A stretch of DNA of 64,000 nucleotides from Microbacterium marinilacus (GTDB taxonomy: Bacteria; Actinomycetota; Actinomycetes; Actinomycetales; Microbacteriaceae): NCBI RefSeq assembly GCF_019753765.1, contig NZ_JAIJZW010000001.1:353127-417126 (forward strand). Direction: 5' to 3'. This document shows positions 1-8,396 of this stretch, one piece after another; position 1 is the first letter of the stretch, and each line of letters starts with the position of its first letter. The translations under genes and the position numbers were made by a program. Below the pieces are notes generated by a model. The model ran no database searches. It was not told the origin of the DNA and saw only the letters and a program-made list of their open reading frames with translations.

Positions 1-126
1 TCGGTGAGGCTGCTCGACGACGAGGGCACCGTGTACATGCGCCGCGGCTCGTCGTGGCAGGCGACGGGCGCCGACGTGTCGGTCATCGCGACGCAGATGG
101 GCACCCCGCAGACGCCGTCCGACTGA
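1..126 (+). CDS. lpqB: LpqB-type lipoprotein, C-terminal end only
   Basis: Only the last 41 codons are in the window; the reading frame is open from base 1 and stops at TGA 124-126. The tail contains repeats of a beta-propeller style strand (VRLLDDEGTVYMRRGSSWQ) and ends in QTPSD. Assignment to LpqB, the extracytoplasmic lipoprotein that works with the MtrAB two-component system in cell-wall and division control, rests mainly on position: in actinobacteria lpqB is normally followed by comF and hpf, as here. The fragment alone is too short for a firm family call. Confidence 0.6.
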   Translation, partial: SVRLLDDEGTVYMRRGSSWQATGADVSVIATQMGTPQTPSD

Positions 127-239
127 CCTCGGCTTCCACGGGCGGGCGCCGCTCGTCCCCAGGCCGCCCGATCGTGCGATCCCTCCCCGGCGCGCCCGGA
201 CGCGACCGCCCGGACCGGCGCGTTCGTCAGGCTGTCGGC

Positions 240-941
240 GTGGAGGACAGATCGGTCGCCGCATGGCCGCGCGTGCTGTGGGACGCCTGCGCCGGCGCCC
301 TGGCGCTGCTGCTGCCGGTGCGGTGCGCGGGCTGCGGGCTGCACGCGGTGGCGGTCTGCGCCGACTGCCGCGCCGCGCTCGCCCCCGCGGTCAGCGCGCG
401 CGATGTCGCGGGGATGCGCGTCTGGAGCGGGCTGGCGTTCGACGGGGCCTGCGCGGGCGCTGTGCGCGCGCTGAAGGAGCACGGGCGGACCGATCTGGCC
501 CGGCGCCTCTCGCCCTCTCTGCGCGACGCCCTGCGCGCCGCGGCGGCCGCGGCCGGGTGCCCCGTCGTGCCGGTGCCGGTGCCGACCTCCGCGGCGGCGA
601 TGCGGCGCCGCGGCTACCGCGTCCCCGAGCTCGTGGCGCGCCGTGCGGGTGTGCGCGTCGCACGGCTGCTCGTGGTCACGCGGAGCACCTCGGACCAGCG
701 CGGGCTCGGCCGCGCGGAGCGGTCGCGCAACGTCTCGGGCAGCATGCGTGCGCGGCAGTCGGCGGCGGGGCTCGACGTGGTGCTGGTGGACGACGTCGTC
801 ACGACCGGGGCGACGCTGGCGGAGGCGCGCCGGGCGCTCGAGGCCGCCGGCGCCCGCGTGCGGGGAGCCGCGACGATCGCGGCGACGCCGCTTCGACGGC
901 CTGCGACGCCGTCCTCGCCACACGCGGGAAATAGTGCGTGA
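240..941 (+). CDS. comF: ComF family phosphoribosyltransferase-like protein
   Basis: A 233-residue protein, normal length for the family. An N-terminal four-cysteine zinc-finger-like cluster is visible (Cys29, Cys32, Cys40, Cys43), followed by a type I phosphoribosyltransferase fold whose PRPP-binding signature VVLVDDVVTTGAT lies at about residues 180-192. ComF proteins are linked to DNA uptake in naturally competent bacteria; in actinobacteria the biochemical role is not settled. I chose the GTG at 240 because the protein then begins just before the hydrophobic stretch and cysteine cluster typical of the family; longer in-frame starts would run through lpqB. It follows lpqB and precedes hpf, the usual actinobacterial order. 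Confidence 0.85.
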   Translation: MEDRSVAAWPRVLWDACAGALALLLPVRCAGCGLHAVAVCADCRAALAPAVSARDVAGMRVWSGLAFDGACAGAVRALKEHGRTDLARRLSPSLRDALRAAAAAAGCPVVPVPVPTSAAAMRRRGYRVPELVARRAGVRVARLLVVTRSTSDQRGLGRAERSRNVSGSMRARQSAAGLDVVLVDDVVTTGATLAEARRALEAAGARVRGAATIAATPLRRPATPSSPHAGNSA

Positions 942-1062
942 CACCGGCCGCGCGCCGGTCTACGGTAGGGCATCACAACCCCGGGTCCAGCCCGGGGGTC
1001 GCGACCAGGTCCGCTCATCCGGACGAGTGCCGGTGACCGGGCGGACCGGACAGGGAGGCACG

Positions 1063-1728
1063 ATGGAAACGAACATCTCCGGAGTCGGGGTCGGCATCAC
1101 CGACCGTTTCCGATCTGTGGTCGACGAGAAGAGCGCGCGGATCGCCGGACTGGCGCCGCGCGCGTTGCGTCTCGACGTGAAGGTCACGCATCAGGCCCAT
1201 CGCAATGGCCGCATGGAGGACGATGTCGTCGAGCTGACGGTGGCCGGCAAGGGGCCGGTGGTGCGGGCCGAGGCCTGCGCCAGCGACAAGTTCGTCGCCC
1301 TCGACCTGGCGCTCGACAAGCTGACCGAACAGCTGCGCCGCGCGAAGGACAAGCGGGTGACCGGGCGTCTGCATCCCCGCGGCGCGCACTACGAGAAGGG
1401 CTCCGGATCGCTCACCGGGATCGACGTGCAGCCGGCGCCGGCCGACGTCATCCAGGCCGTCGCGACGGGCGAGGTCCCGGTGGCGGCCGATGGCGAGGAC
1501 GAGGACGAGTACACGCCCGTCGTCATCCGCACGAAGACGTTCGAGCCCGAATGGATGACCGTCGAGGAGGCCGTCGACCGGATGGAGCTGGTCGGACACG
1601 ACTTCTTCCTGTTCATCGACGCCCGCAGCGATCACCCGAGCGTCGTCTACCGGCGCCGAGGCTGGGACTACGGCGTCATCTCGCTGACCGCCAGCGCGCC
1701 CCCGGAGACGGAGCAGCTCGCTTCCTAG
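1063..1728 (+). CDS. hpf: Long-form ribosome hibernation promoting factor
   Basis: A 221-residue protein with the two-domain layout of long HPF: an N-terminal S30AE/YfiA-like domain (about residues 1-105, starting METNISGVGVGITDRF) and a C-terminal dimerisation domain (about 160-221, with TKTFEPEWMTVEEAVDRMELVGHDFFLF). Such proteins bind the 30S subunit and pair ribosomes into inactive 100S dimers during starvation. The ATG at 1063 has a GGGAGG ribosome-binding site a few bases upstream (cagggaggcacg). In most actinobacteria the next gene is secA; here secA is about 14 kb away, after a recycling locus. Confidence 0.92.
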   Translation: METNISGVGVGITDRFRSVVDEKSARIAGLAPRALRLDVKVTHQAHRNGRMEDDVVELTVAGKGPVVRAEACASDKFVALDLALDKLTEQLRRAKDKRVTGRLHPRGAHYEKGSGSLTGIDVQPAPADVIQAVATGEVPVAADGEDEDEYTPVVIRTKTFEPEWMTVEEAVDRMELVGHDFFLFIDARSDHPSVVYRRRGWDYGVISLTASAPPETEQLAS

Positions 1729-1739
1729 ACCCTTATCGT

Positions 1740-1769
1740 GAAGGGCCCGGTCGATCGGCCGGGCCCTTC
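1740..1769 (+). terminator. Terminator hairpin after hpf
   Basis: Perfect 11-bp stem (GAAGGGCCCGG / CCGGGCCCTTC) with an 8-nt loop, 12 bases after the hpf stop. It also lies downstream of the convergent regulator gene at 1818-2720, so it may serve both directions. There is no T-run, which is common for high-GC actinobacterial terminators. Confidence 0.75.
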
Positions 1770-1817
1770 GCCATGGCCGCGGGGCCGCGGCACGTCGGCG
1801 TCGTCCCGCCGTCCGAG

Positions 1818-2720
1818 TCAGCCGCGCACGGCCCTGCTCTGCACCGCGTCGTACGTCGAGCGGATGGCGGAGACGGAGCGGGCGTAGTCGGCCTGCACCA
1901 CCCCGATGAAGAGGCAGTCGACGACCATCAGCTGCGCGATCCTGCTGCCCAGCGCACCGGAGCGGAAGGACGTCTCTCTCGCCGCCGTGTAGAGGCTGAC
2001 CTCCGCATGGCGGGTCAGCGGCGAGTCGGTCACGTTCGTGATCGCGATCGTGGCGGCGCCCGCGGCGCGCGCCAGGCGCAGGAACTCCACGGTGTCCGTG
2101 GTCTGGCCGGAGTGCGAGATGGCGACGGCGACGCTGCCCTCGCCCAGGATCGCCGCGGAGGTCCAGGCGGTGTGCGCATCCGGCCAGTCGATCGCGCTGA
2201 GGCCGATGCGGCTCAGCTTGCGCTGCAGGTCTATCCCGACGACGGCGCTGGCGCCGACGCCGAAGATGTCGACGCGCCGTGCCCCGGAGATCGCCGAGAC
2301 CGCCCGCGCCAGCGCGGTGGTGTCGAGCACGTCGGCGGTGTCGCTGATCGACAGCGTCTCGTCGCGGGCGACCTTGGCCACGACCTGCTCGAGGGTGTCG
2401 TCCCGGGCGACGTCCGAGGCCTCCGCGGGCAGGTCGCGGGTCAGCAGGCGGTCGCGCAGCGTCTCCTGCGCGAGGTCGTGCTTCAGGTCCTTGAACCGCG
2501 TGTACCCGAGCCGTTTGTAGAACCGCACCACGGTCGTCGTCGACGTCGCGGCCGCCTCCGCGGCCTCGTTGATGCTCAGCGTCGCGAAGCCCTCGGGGTC
2601 GGACAGCAGTGACTCTGCGAGGCGTCTCTCGGAGGGCGGCGTCGCCCCGAGCACGCCGTGGATCCTCGAGAGCAGCGGTCGGGGAGGCGTGCGGTCGGCC
2701 ACGCCGGGCTGTCCGGTCAT
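1818..2720 (-). CDS. murR: MurR/RpiR family transcriptional regulator
   Basis: A 300-residue protein with the two-domain RpiR layout: an N-terminal helix-turn-helix (about residues 20-95; LSINEAAEAAATSTTTVVRFYKRLGYTRFKDLK is the classic signature) and a C-terminal SIS sugar-phosphate isomerase-like domain (about 135-265; GARRVDIFGVGASAVVGIDLQ, AISHSGQTTDTVEFL). SIS domains in this family bind phosphosugars. The gene is divergent from a cluster containing murQ and anmK, so the natural inducer is likely MurNAc-6-phosphate, as for E. coli and Bacillus MurR. Symbol is assigned by context; sequence alone only gives the RpiR family. The operator is probably the AT-rich inverted repeat at 2755-2792. 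Confidence 0.85.
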   Translation of the reverse strand: MTGQPGVADRTPPRPLLSRIHGVLGATPPSERRLAESLLSDPEGFATLSINEAAEAAATSTTTVVRFYKRLGYTRFKDLKHDLAQETLRDRLLTRDLPAEASDVARDDTLEQVVAKVARDETLSISDTADVLDTTALARAVSAISGARRVDIFGVGASAVVGIDLQRKLSRIGLSAIDWPDAHTAWTSAAILGEGSVAVAISHSGQTTDTVEFLRLARAAGAATIAITNVTDSPLTRHAEVSLYTAARETSFRSGALGSRIAQLMVVDCLFIGVVQADYARSVSAIRSTYDAVQSRAVRG

Positions 2721-2754
2721 GCGGTCAACGGTAATGGATCGGAGGTCGCTTGGT

Positions 2755-2792
2755 AGTTATTTACTTCCATGAAACATTATGCGTAAATACTT
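2755..2792. promoter_or_regulatory. Candidate MurR operator / divergent promoter region
   Basis: An AT-rich island in an otherwise GC-rich region between the divergent regulator and binding-protein genes. It contains the inverted repeat AGTTATTTAC (2755-2764) and GTAAATACTT (2783-2792), matching at 8 of 10 positions with ATTTAC/GTAAAT exact and an 18-nt centre. Position and symmetry fit a dimeric RpiR-type regulator that controls both directions. The assignment to this regulator is inference. Confidence 0.5.
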
Positions 2793-2852
2793 GACGACGT
2801 CCCCACACCCAGCGGTCGGCAATGACGCCGCTAGTCCCGATCAGGAGCACCC

Positions 2853-4394
2853 ATGAAGACAGTCACCCGTCCTCGCGCGGTCGTCGGCGCGCTCGGCTTC
2901 GTCGCAGCGACGACCCTCGCCCTGAGCGGCTGCGCGCCCTCCGGCTCGTCGGGCGGCGATCCGGACGCGCCGAAGAGCCTCGTCGTCGGGGTCACAGCCG
3001 ACGTCGACACGCTGCTGCCGTGGACCAGCACCCAGTTCCAGGCATCCAACGTGCTGCAGAACCTCTACGGGACGCTGACCGAGCTCGACGACGACCTCAC
3101 GGTCGTTCCCGGCCTCGCCGAGAGCTGGGACACCAGCGAGGACGGCCTGACCGTGACCTTCCACCTGCGCGAGGGGGTCACGTTCGCCGACGGGAGCGCC
3201 TTCGACGCGCAGGACGTGGTCGCCTCCTACGAGGCGATCAAGGACGAGGAGACGGCCGCCGTGTCGGCGACGAACCTCGCCTCGGTCGACACCGTGGAGG
3301 CCGTCGACGACGCGACGGTCCAGCTCACCCTGTCCGCGCCGGACGCCGCGCTGTTCTCGAAGCTCGCCGTCATCACCACGGCGATCCTGCCGTCCGACGC
3401 CGACCTCGCGGCGCTCGAGACCGAGCCGAACGGCACCGGGGCGTTCGTGCTCGACCAGCGCACGCCGAACCAGTCGCTCACCCTCGCCGCGAACCCCGAG
3501 TACTGGGACGGCGAGCCCGAGATCGACACGGTCGAGTTCCGCGTCATCCCGGACCAGTCGGCGATCGTGTCGGCCCTGCAGGCGGGCAGCGTCCAGATGG
3601 CCGTGTTCGACGACAAGCTCGTCGCGGACACGATCGGCGGATCGGTGACCGTGGCGGAGACGCCGCAGCTGAGCTACCACGTGCTGCAGATCAACAGCCG
3701 CGTGGCTCCCCTGGACGACGTGGACGTCCGGCTGGCGATCGCCTGCGCGATCGACCGCCAGGAGGTGCTGGACACGGCGGCGCTCGGCGCCGGCGAGATC
3801 ACCGGGCCCATCACGTCGCCGGCGTTCCGGTCGGACCCGGCCGCGCGGCCCTGCCCCGAGGGCGACGTGGACGCCGCGAAGGAGCACCTCGCCGAGGCGG
3901 GGTACGAGGACGGGCTCACGCTCCGCGCGATCGTGAACCAGGACGGCTACTCGACCTCCGTCGCCGAGGCGGAGAACCTGCAGGCCCAGCTGGCCGAGGC
4001 CGGCATCACCCTCGAGATCGAGTCGCTCGAGTCGGGGTCGTACGTGGACCGCTGGGTCGCCGCCGACTTCGAGCTCGCCGTCGCCCTGAACGGCGGACAG
4101 CCGGACCCCGACGCCTCGTACGGTCGGTACTTCACCAGCACGGGCAGCCTGAACCCCGTCGCCGGGTACAGCTCGGACACGCTCGACGAGCTGTTCGCGC
4201 AGGGCAAGGCGGAGACCGACGAGGACGCGCGCAAGGCGATCTACGACGAGGTCGCCGCCGAGCTCGAGGACAACGCCGCGTGGGTGTGGCTCTTCACGGC
4301 CTACAACTACACCGCGACCGCCGAGGGCGTCTCCGGGTTCGTGCCCATGTCCAACGGGTCGCTGCAGAACCTGCGCGACGTCACCATCGACTGA
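2853..4394 (+). CDS. Family 5 ABC substrate-binding lipoprotein (muropeptide uptake, inferred)
   Basis: A 513-residue periplasmic-type binding protein of the oligopeptide/nickel family (SBP_bac_5). It has a lipoprotein signal with lipobox LSGC and lipidated Cys27, then typical family blocks: VVGVTADVDTLLPW, LAESWDTSEDGLTVTFHLREGVTFADGSAFDAQDVVASYE. An AGGAG site precedes the ATG. It is the first gene of an operon encoding DppBC-like permeases, MurQ, AnmK, a dipeptide epimerase, a serine hydrolase and a fused ATPase, so its ligand is probably a peptidoglycan fragment such as a MurNAc- or anhydroMurNAc-peptide. A plain di- or oligopeptide remains possible. Confidence 0.85.
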   Translation: MKTVTRPRAVVGALGFVAATTLALSGCAPSGSSGGDPDAPKSLVVGVTADVDTLLPWTSTQFQASNVLQNLYGTLTELDDDLTVVPGLAESWDTSEDGLTVTFHLREGVTFADGSAFDAQDVVASYEAIKDEETAAVSATNLASVDTVEAVDDATVQLTLSAPDAALFSKLAVITTAILPSDADLAALETEPNGTGAFVLDQRTPNQSLTLAANPEYWDGEPEIDTVEFRVIPDQSAIVSALQAGSVQMAVFDDKLVADTIGGSVTVAETPQLSYHVLQINSRVAPLDDVDVRLAIACAIDRQEVLDTAALGAGEITGPITSPAFRSDPAARPCPEGDVDAAKEHLAEAGYEDGLTLRAIVNQDGYSTSVAEAENLQAQLAEAGITLEIESLESGSYVDRWVAADFELAVALNGGQPDPDASYGRYFTSTGSLNPVAGYSSDTLDELFAQGKAETDEDARKAIYDEVAAELEDNAAWVWLFTAYNYTATAEGVSGFVPMSNGSLQNLRDVTID

Positions 4395-4403
4395 GCCCGC
4401 ACC

Positions 4404-4433
4404 CAGGCGGGCCGGATCTCTCCGGCCCGCCTG
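4404..4433 (+). terminator. Hairpin between binding protein and permease genes
   Basis: Perfect 13-bp stem (arms 4404-4416 and 4421-4433) with a 4-nt loop, directly after the lipoprotein stop and ending 14 bases before the permease start. In binding-protein operons such hairpins usually act as partial terminators or 3'-end stabilisers that keep the binding protein in excess over the membrane parts. Confidence 0.7.
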
Positions 4434-4447
4434 CGCGGAGGAGACAC

Positions 4448-5416
4448 ATGCATCGCTTCCTCGCCTCGCCGCTGACCCGTCGTCTCGGCAGCGCGCTCCT
4501 GACGCTCTTCGGCGTCGCCGTGGCCGTCTTCCTGATGCTCCGAGCACTGCCGGGCGACCAGATCACCGCCGCCTACGGCACCGAGGCGGCCGCCCTGTCG
4601 CCCGAGCAGCGCACGGCGCTCGAGGCCTACTACGGACTGGATCAGCCGTTCGTCGTGCAGTTCTTCACCTGGCTCGGCGCGGTCGTCACGGGCAACCTCG
4701 GCTTCTCCGCGCGCGCCCAGCAGAGCGTGCTCGAGATGACGGCGCTCGCGTTGCCGGTCACCCTGGAGCTCGCCGTGCTGGCGATCCTCCTCGCGCTCGT
4801 CATCGGCATCCCGCTCGGCATGCTCTCCGCGTCGCGGCCGGGCGCCGTTCGCGACTGGATCGGCCAGGGCGTGGGGCTGGCGGGCCTCGGAGTGCCCGCG
4901 TTCCTGCTGGCGACCACGCTGCTCGCGGTGGCCGCCCAGTCGTTCGGCTTCAACCCGAACGGCCTCGGGTTCGCGCGGCTGTGGGAGGACCCCGCCCGCA
5001 ACCTCGCGCAGATGGCGCTGCCGGCGTTCGTGCTCGGCTTCGGCATCGCCGCGCCGGTCATGCGCACCACCCGCACCGCCGTCCTCGAGGTGCGCTCGCT
5101 CGACTTCGTCCGCACCGCGCGCGCCAAGGGCGTCCCCCCGCGTCGCCTGCAGTGGCGGCATGTGCTCCGCAACGCCCTGGTGCCGATCGTGACGATCACC
5201 GGCATGCAGTTCGGCTACCTGCTCGGCGGGGCCGTCGTCGTCGAGCAGATCTTCTCGCTGCCCGGCATCGGGCGGCAGGTGCTGCTGGGGATTAACCAGA
5301 AGGAGTTCGCCGTCGTGCAGAGCACCGTGCTCGTGATCGCGCTGCTGTTCGTGATCGTCAACCTGCTCACCGACCTGCTCTACCGCAGGATCGACCCGCG
5401 GGTGCGTGCGGCATGA
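4448..5416 (+). CDS. ABC transporter permease, DppB/OppB type
   Basis: A 322-residue membrane protein. It has an N-terminal transmembrane helix (about residues 10-30), the family block LPGDQ with the following YGLDQPFVVQFFTWLGAVVTGNLG, and five further helices. The cytoplasmic EAA loop is seen as RTARAKGVPPRRLQWRHVLRNALVPIVT, followed by QIFSLPGIGRQVLLGINQKEFAVVQ. It pairs with the permease at 5413; the two overlap by 4 bases (ATGA), indicating translational coupling. It forms the inner-membrane channel of the importer whose lipoprotein is upstream and ATPase downstream. Confidence 0.9.
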   Translation: MHRFLASPLTRRLGSALLTLFGVAVAVFLMLRALPGDQITAAYGTEAAALSPEQRTALEAYYGLDQPFVVQFFTWLGAVVTGNLGFSARAQQSVLEMTALALPVTLELAVLAILLALVIGIPLGMLSASRPGAVRDWIGQGVGLAGLGVPAFLLATTLLAVAAQSFGFNPNGLGFARLWEDPARNLAQMALPAFVLGFGIAAPVMRTTRTAVLEVRSLDFVRTARAKGVPPRRLQWRHVLRNALVPIVTITGMQFGYLLGGAVVVEQIFSLPGIGRQVLLGINQKEFAVVQSTVLVIALLFVIVNLLTDLLYRRIDPRVRAA

Positions 5417-6294
5417 GCGACACCGTCGCCGTCGCCGCGCCCATGGCGCCCAGCCGGGCCGGCCTCCGCGCCCTCGCCCCGCTGCTGCGCAGCTCGAGCG
5501 GACTGGTGGGCCTGACCCTCGTGGTCGCGTTCGCCCTGCTCGCCATCGCGTCCGCGACCGGCCTCCTGGGCGACCCCGCCGCCCAGGACACCGCCTCGCG
5601 CCTGCAGCCGCCGTCGGGCGCGCACTGGCTGGGCACCGACCAGTTCGGGCGCGACGTCCTCGCCCGGGTCGCGTCGGGCGTCGTCAACTCGGCGCTCGTG
5701 TCGATCGTCGCCGTCGCGTTCGCCGCGGTCGTCGGCGTCGCGGGCGGCCTCGTCTCCGGCTATCTGCGCGGGCTCGGCGACAGCGTCATCGGCGGCGTCA
5801 CCAACGTGCTCTTCGCGTTCCCCCCGCTGCTGCTCGCGCTCACCCTGGCGTCGGTGTTCTCGCGCACCTGGTTCACCGTCGCGATCGCGATCGCGGTCGT
5901 CTACACGCCGATCTTCGTCCGCGTGACCCGCGGGCCGGTCCTCTCCCTGCGCGAGATCGACTACGTCAGCGCCGCCCGGGCGACGGGCATGGGCGCGCCC
6001 GGCATCATGCTTCGTCACGTGCTGCCGAACATCACCGGCATCCTGATCGTCCAGATCACCCTGTCGCTGTCGTGGGCGGTGCTGACGGAGGCGTCGCTCA
6101 GCTTCCTCGGCTTCGGCACGCCCCCGCCCGCCGCGTCCCTCGGCTCGATGGTCTTCGACGCGCAGACGCTCGTCGTCGCCGCCCCCTGGACCATGGCGGG
6201 TCCGGGGCTCGTGCTGATCCTTCTGATCGTCGGGCTGAACCTGCTCGGCGACGGGCTGCGCGACGCCCTGGACCCCAACCGCAAAGGACACTGA
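5413..6294 (+). CDS. ABC transporter permease, DppC/OppC type
   Basis: A 293-residue membrane protein. It has the DppC-like amino region with one helix and the conserved GTDQFGRDVLARVASGVVNSALVS block, then further helices and the EAA loop YVSAARATGMGAPGIMLRHVLPNITGILIVQITL. The C-terminal part (EASLSFLGFGTPPPAASLGSM) is the usual OppC/DppC ending. Its start overlaps the upstream permease stop, and murQ starts 3 bases after its stop, so transporter and catabolic genes are one transcription unit. Confidence 0.9.
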   Translation: MSDTVAVAAPMAPSRAGLRALAPLLRSSSGLVGLTLVVAFALLAIASATGLLGDPAAQDTASRLQPPSGAHWLGTDQFGRDVLARVASGVVNSALVSIVAVAFAAVVGVAGGLVSGYLRGLGDSVIGGVTNVLFAFPPLLLALTLASVFSRTWFTVAIAIAVVYTPIFVRVTRGPVLSLREIDYVSAARATGMGAPGIMLRHVLPNITGILIVQITLSLSWAVLTEASLSFLGFGTPPPAASLGSMVFDAQTLVVAAPWTMAGPGLVLILLIVGLNLLGDGLRDALDPNRKGH

Positions 6295-6297
6295 ACC

Positions 6298-7209
6298 GTG
6301 GCGACACTGGACTCGCTGACCACCGAGGCGGCCGATCCCCGCTACGCCGACATCGACACGCTGGGCGTCGCCGAGCTCGCCGCGCTCATGAACGAGGCCG
6401 ACCGGGGCGTCCCGCTCGCCGTCCGCGACGCGCTGCCGCAGATCGTCCCCGCGATCGAGGCCGTGACCGATCGGATGCTGCGCGGCGGGCGGCTGTTCTA
6501 CGTCGGCGCCGGCACGCCGGGACGGATCGGCGTGCTCGACGCGTCCGAGATCCCGCCCACCTTCTCCACGCGAGACCGCGTCATCGGGATCATGGCCGGC
6601 GGCCCGCGCGCGATCGTCGAAGCGATCGAGGGCGCCGAGGACGACGCCGCGGCCGGCGCGACGGCGATCGACCAGGCAGGTGTCGGGCCCCTCGACTCCG
6701 TCGTCGGCATCGCCGCGAGCGGCCGCACCCCCTTCGTCATCGGCGCGGTGACGCGGGCGCGCGAGCGCGGGGCGCTGGGCGTGGGCCTGTCCTGCAACGC
6801 CGACACCGAGCTGAGCCGCGCCGCCGACCACGGCATCGAGGTGATCACAGGCCCCGAGCTCGTCAGCGGCTCCACGCGGCTGAAGGCGGGCACCGCCCAG
6901 AAGCTCGTCCTGAACATGTTCTCGACGATCTCGATGGTGCGCCTCGGCAAGACCTACGGCAATCTCATGGTGGACGTGCGGGCGTCGAACGCGAAGCTGC
7001 GCGTGCGGGCCGAGCGCATCGTCTCCCGCGTCGCCGGTGTCGCGGAGGACGTCGCACGCGCCCGACTCGAGGAGTCCGGATACTCCGTGCCGGTGGCGGT
7101 GGTCGCCATCCGCCGCGGGCTGCCGATCGACGCCGCGCGTGCGGCGCTCGACGCGGCGGGCGGCCGGCTCCGCGCGGCGCTCGACGACGAGGGGAGGGCG
7201 TCGCGATGA
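6298..7209 (+). CDS. murQ: N-acetylmuramic acid 6-phosphate etherase
   Basis: A 303-residue protein, standard MurQ length, with a GTG start 3 bases after dppC-like. MurQ removes the D-lactyl ether from MurNAc-6-phosphate to give GlcNAc-6-phosphate and D-lactate in the cytosol. Family blocks are present throughout: GGRLFYVGAGTPGRIGVLDASEIPPTF (about residues 63-89, with the catalytic-type Glu84 in DASE), AIEGAED (109-115), GIAASGRTPFVIG, GSTRLKAGTAQKLVLNMFSTISM and KTYGNLMVDV. One deviation: the usual GAGTSGR loop reads GAGTPGR (Pro74). The C-terminal helical domain follows. It overlaps anmK by 4 bases. Confidence 0.96.
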   Translation: MATLDSLTTEAADPRYADIDTLGVAELAALMNEADRGVPLAVRDALPQIVPAIEAVTDRMLRGGRLFYVGAGTPGRIGVLDASEIPPTFSTRDRVIGIMAGGPRAIVEAIEGAEDDAAAGATAIDQAGVGPLDSVVGIAASGRTPFVIGAVTRARERGALGVGLSCNADTELSRAADHGIEVITGPELVSGSTRLKAGTAQKLVLNMFSTISMVRLGKTYGNLMVDVRASNAKLRVRAERIVSRVAGVAEDVARARLEESGYSVPVAVVAIRRGLPIDAARAALDAAGGRLRAALDDEGRASR

Positions 7210-8396
7210 GGGTCATGGGGATGATCTCGGGGACGTCCCACGACGGCATCGACGTCGCCGTCGTCGACTTCCGAGACGACGGCGAAGGCCTCGTCGCGAC
7301 GGTCGTGTCGAAGGCGTCCGTGCCGTACGAGGACGCCCTCCGCTCGCGGCTCGTGGACGCGCTGCCGCCCGCGCCGACGACGCTCGAGGAGGTCGCGCAG
7401 CTCGACACGCTGATCGGCCAGGCCTTCGCCGACGCGGCCGTCAGCGAGCTCGGCGACGGCGTCGACCTCGTCGTCTCGCACGGTCAGACCGTCTACCACT
7501 GGGTCCGCGAACGCCGCGTGCTCGGCACCCTGCAGCTCGGCCAGCCCGCATGGATCGCCGAGGCCACGGGCTCGGCGGTGCTGTCGGACGTGCGGATCCG
7601 CGACATCGTCGCCGGCGGGCAGGGAGCGCCGCTCGCCTCCACCCTCGATCAGCTCGTGCTCGCCGGCCGTGCGGTCGGAGGGAGGCCCGTGGCGGCCCTG
7701 AACCTCGGCGGCATCTCGAACGTCACCGTGGTCGGGGACGGCGATCCTCGCGCGTGGGACATCGGGCCCGCCAACGCCCTGATCGACGCGGTGGTCCGCG
7801 AGCGCGGCCTGCATCCGTCCGGCTATGACGCCGGTGGCGCGATCGCCGCGAGCGGACGCGTCGACGACGACCTGCTCGCCCGGCTGCTGCGTGAGCCGTA
7901 CTACCGTCTGGCGGCGCCGAAGAGCACGGGCAAGGAACTGTTCCACCTCGCCTACGTGCACGACGCCCTCGCCCGCGCCGGGCGGGAGATCGACGGCGCC
8001 GACCTGGTGGCCACGCTCACCGAGCTGACGGTGCGGACCATCGCCGACGCGCTCGCCCCGCTCGACCCGGCGGAGCTGCACGTCTCCGGCGGCGGCGTGC
8101 ACAACGCGGCGCTCATGGACGGGCTGGCGCGCGCGCTGCCCGCGACCCGCGTGGGACGCAGCGACCTGATCGGCCTCGGCGCCGACGAGAAGGAGGCCGT
8201 CCTGATGGCGCTGATCGGGTGGCTGTCCTGGCACGGGGCGCCCGGGGCGCTGCCGAGCGCGACGGGAGCGTCGTCGCCGCGCGTGCTGGGCTCGCTCACC
8301 CCGGGCGACCGGCCCCTGCAGCTGCCCCCGCCCCGCCCGGCCCCCCAGCGTCTGCGTGTGGTCGCCGCCGACGAGGACGCGGCCGCGGATGGCTGA
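7206..8396 (+). CDS. anmK: Anhydro-N-acetylmuramic acid kinase
   Basis: A 396-residue kinase of the AnmK family, which hydrolyses the 1,6-anhydro bond of anhydroMurNAc and phosphorylates O6, giving the MurQ substrate MurNAc-6-phosphate. Visible signatures: MGMISGTSHDGIDVAVVD at the N-terminus (ATP-binding sugar kinase loop; the usual Leu or Met after SGTS is His here), VSHGQTVYHW, LSDVRIRDIVAGGQGAPL, ALNLGGISNVTVV, WDIGPANALID and VSGGGVHNAALM near the C-terminus. ATG overlaps the murQ stop as ATGA. Its presence implies that the cell meets anhydro-sugars, the products of lytic transglycosylases, not only hydrolysed MurNAc. Confidence 0.95.
   Translation: MRVMGMISGTSHDGIDVAVVDFRDDGEGLVATVVSKASVPYEDALRSRLVDALPPAPTTLEEVAQLDTLIGQAFADAAVSELGDGVDLVVSHGQTVYHWVRERRVLGTLQLGQPAWIAEATGSAVLSDVRIRDIVAGGQGAPLASTLDQLVLAGRAVGGRPVAALNLGGISNVTVVGDGDPRAWDIGPANALIDAVVRERGLHPSGYDAGGAIAASGRVDDDLLARLLREPYYRLAAPKSTGKELFHLAYVHDALARAGREIDGADLVATLTELTVRTIADALAPLDPAELHVSGGGVHNAALMDGLARALPATRVGRSDLIGLGADEKEAVLMALIGWLSWHGAPGALPSATGASSPRVLGSLTPGDRPLQLPPPRPAPQRLRVVAADEDAAADG

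Noticed and set aside
2841-4547. 568-residue minus-strand open frame opposite the binding-protein gene
   Set aside because: Shadow of a high-GC coding strand; composition is Arg/Gly/Val-rich without family motifs, while the plus strand encodes a clear lipoprotein and permease.
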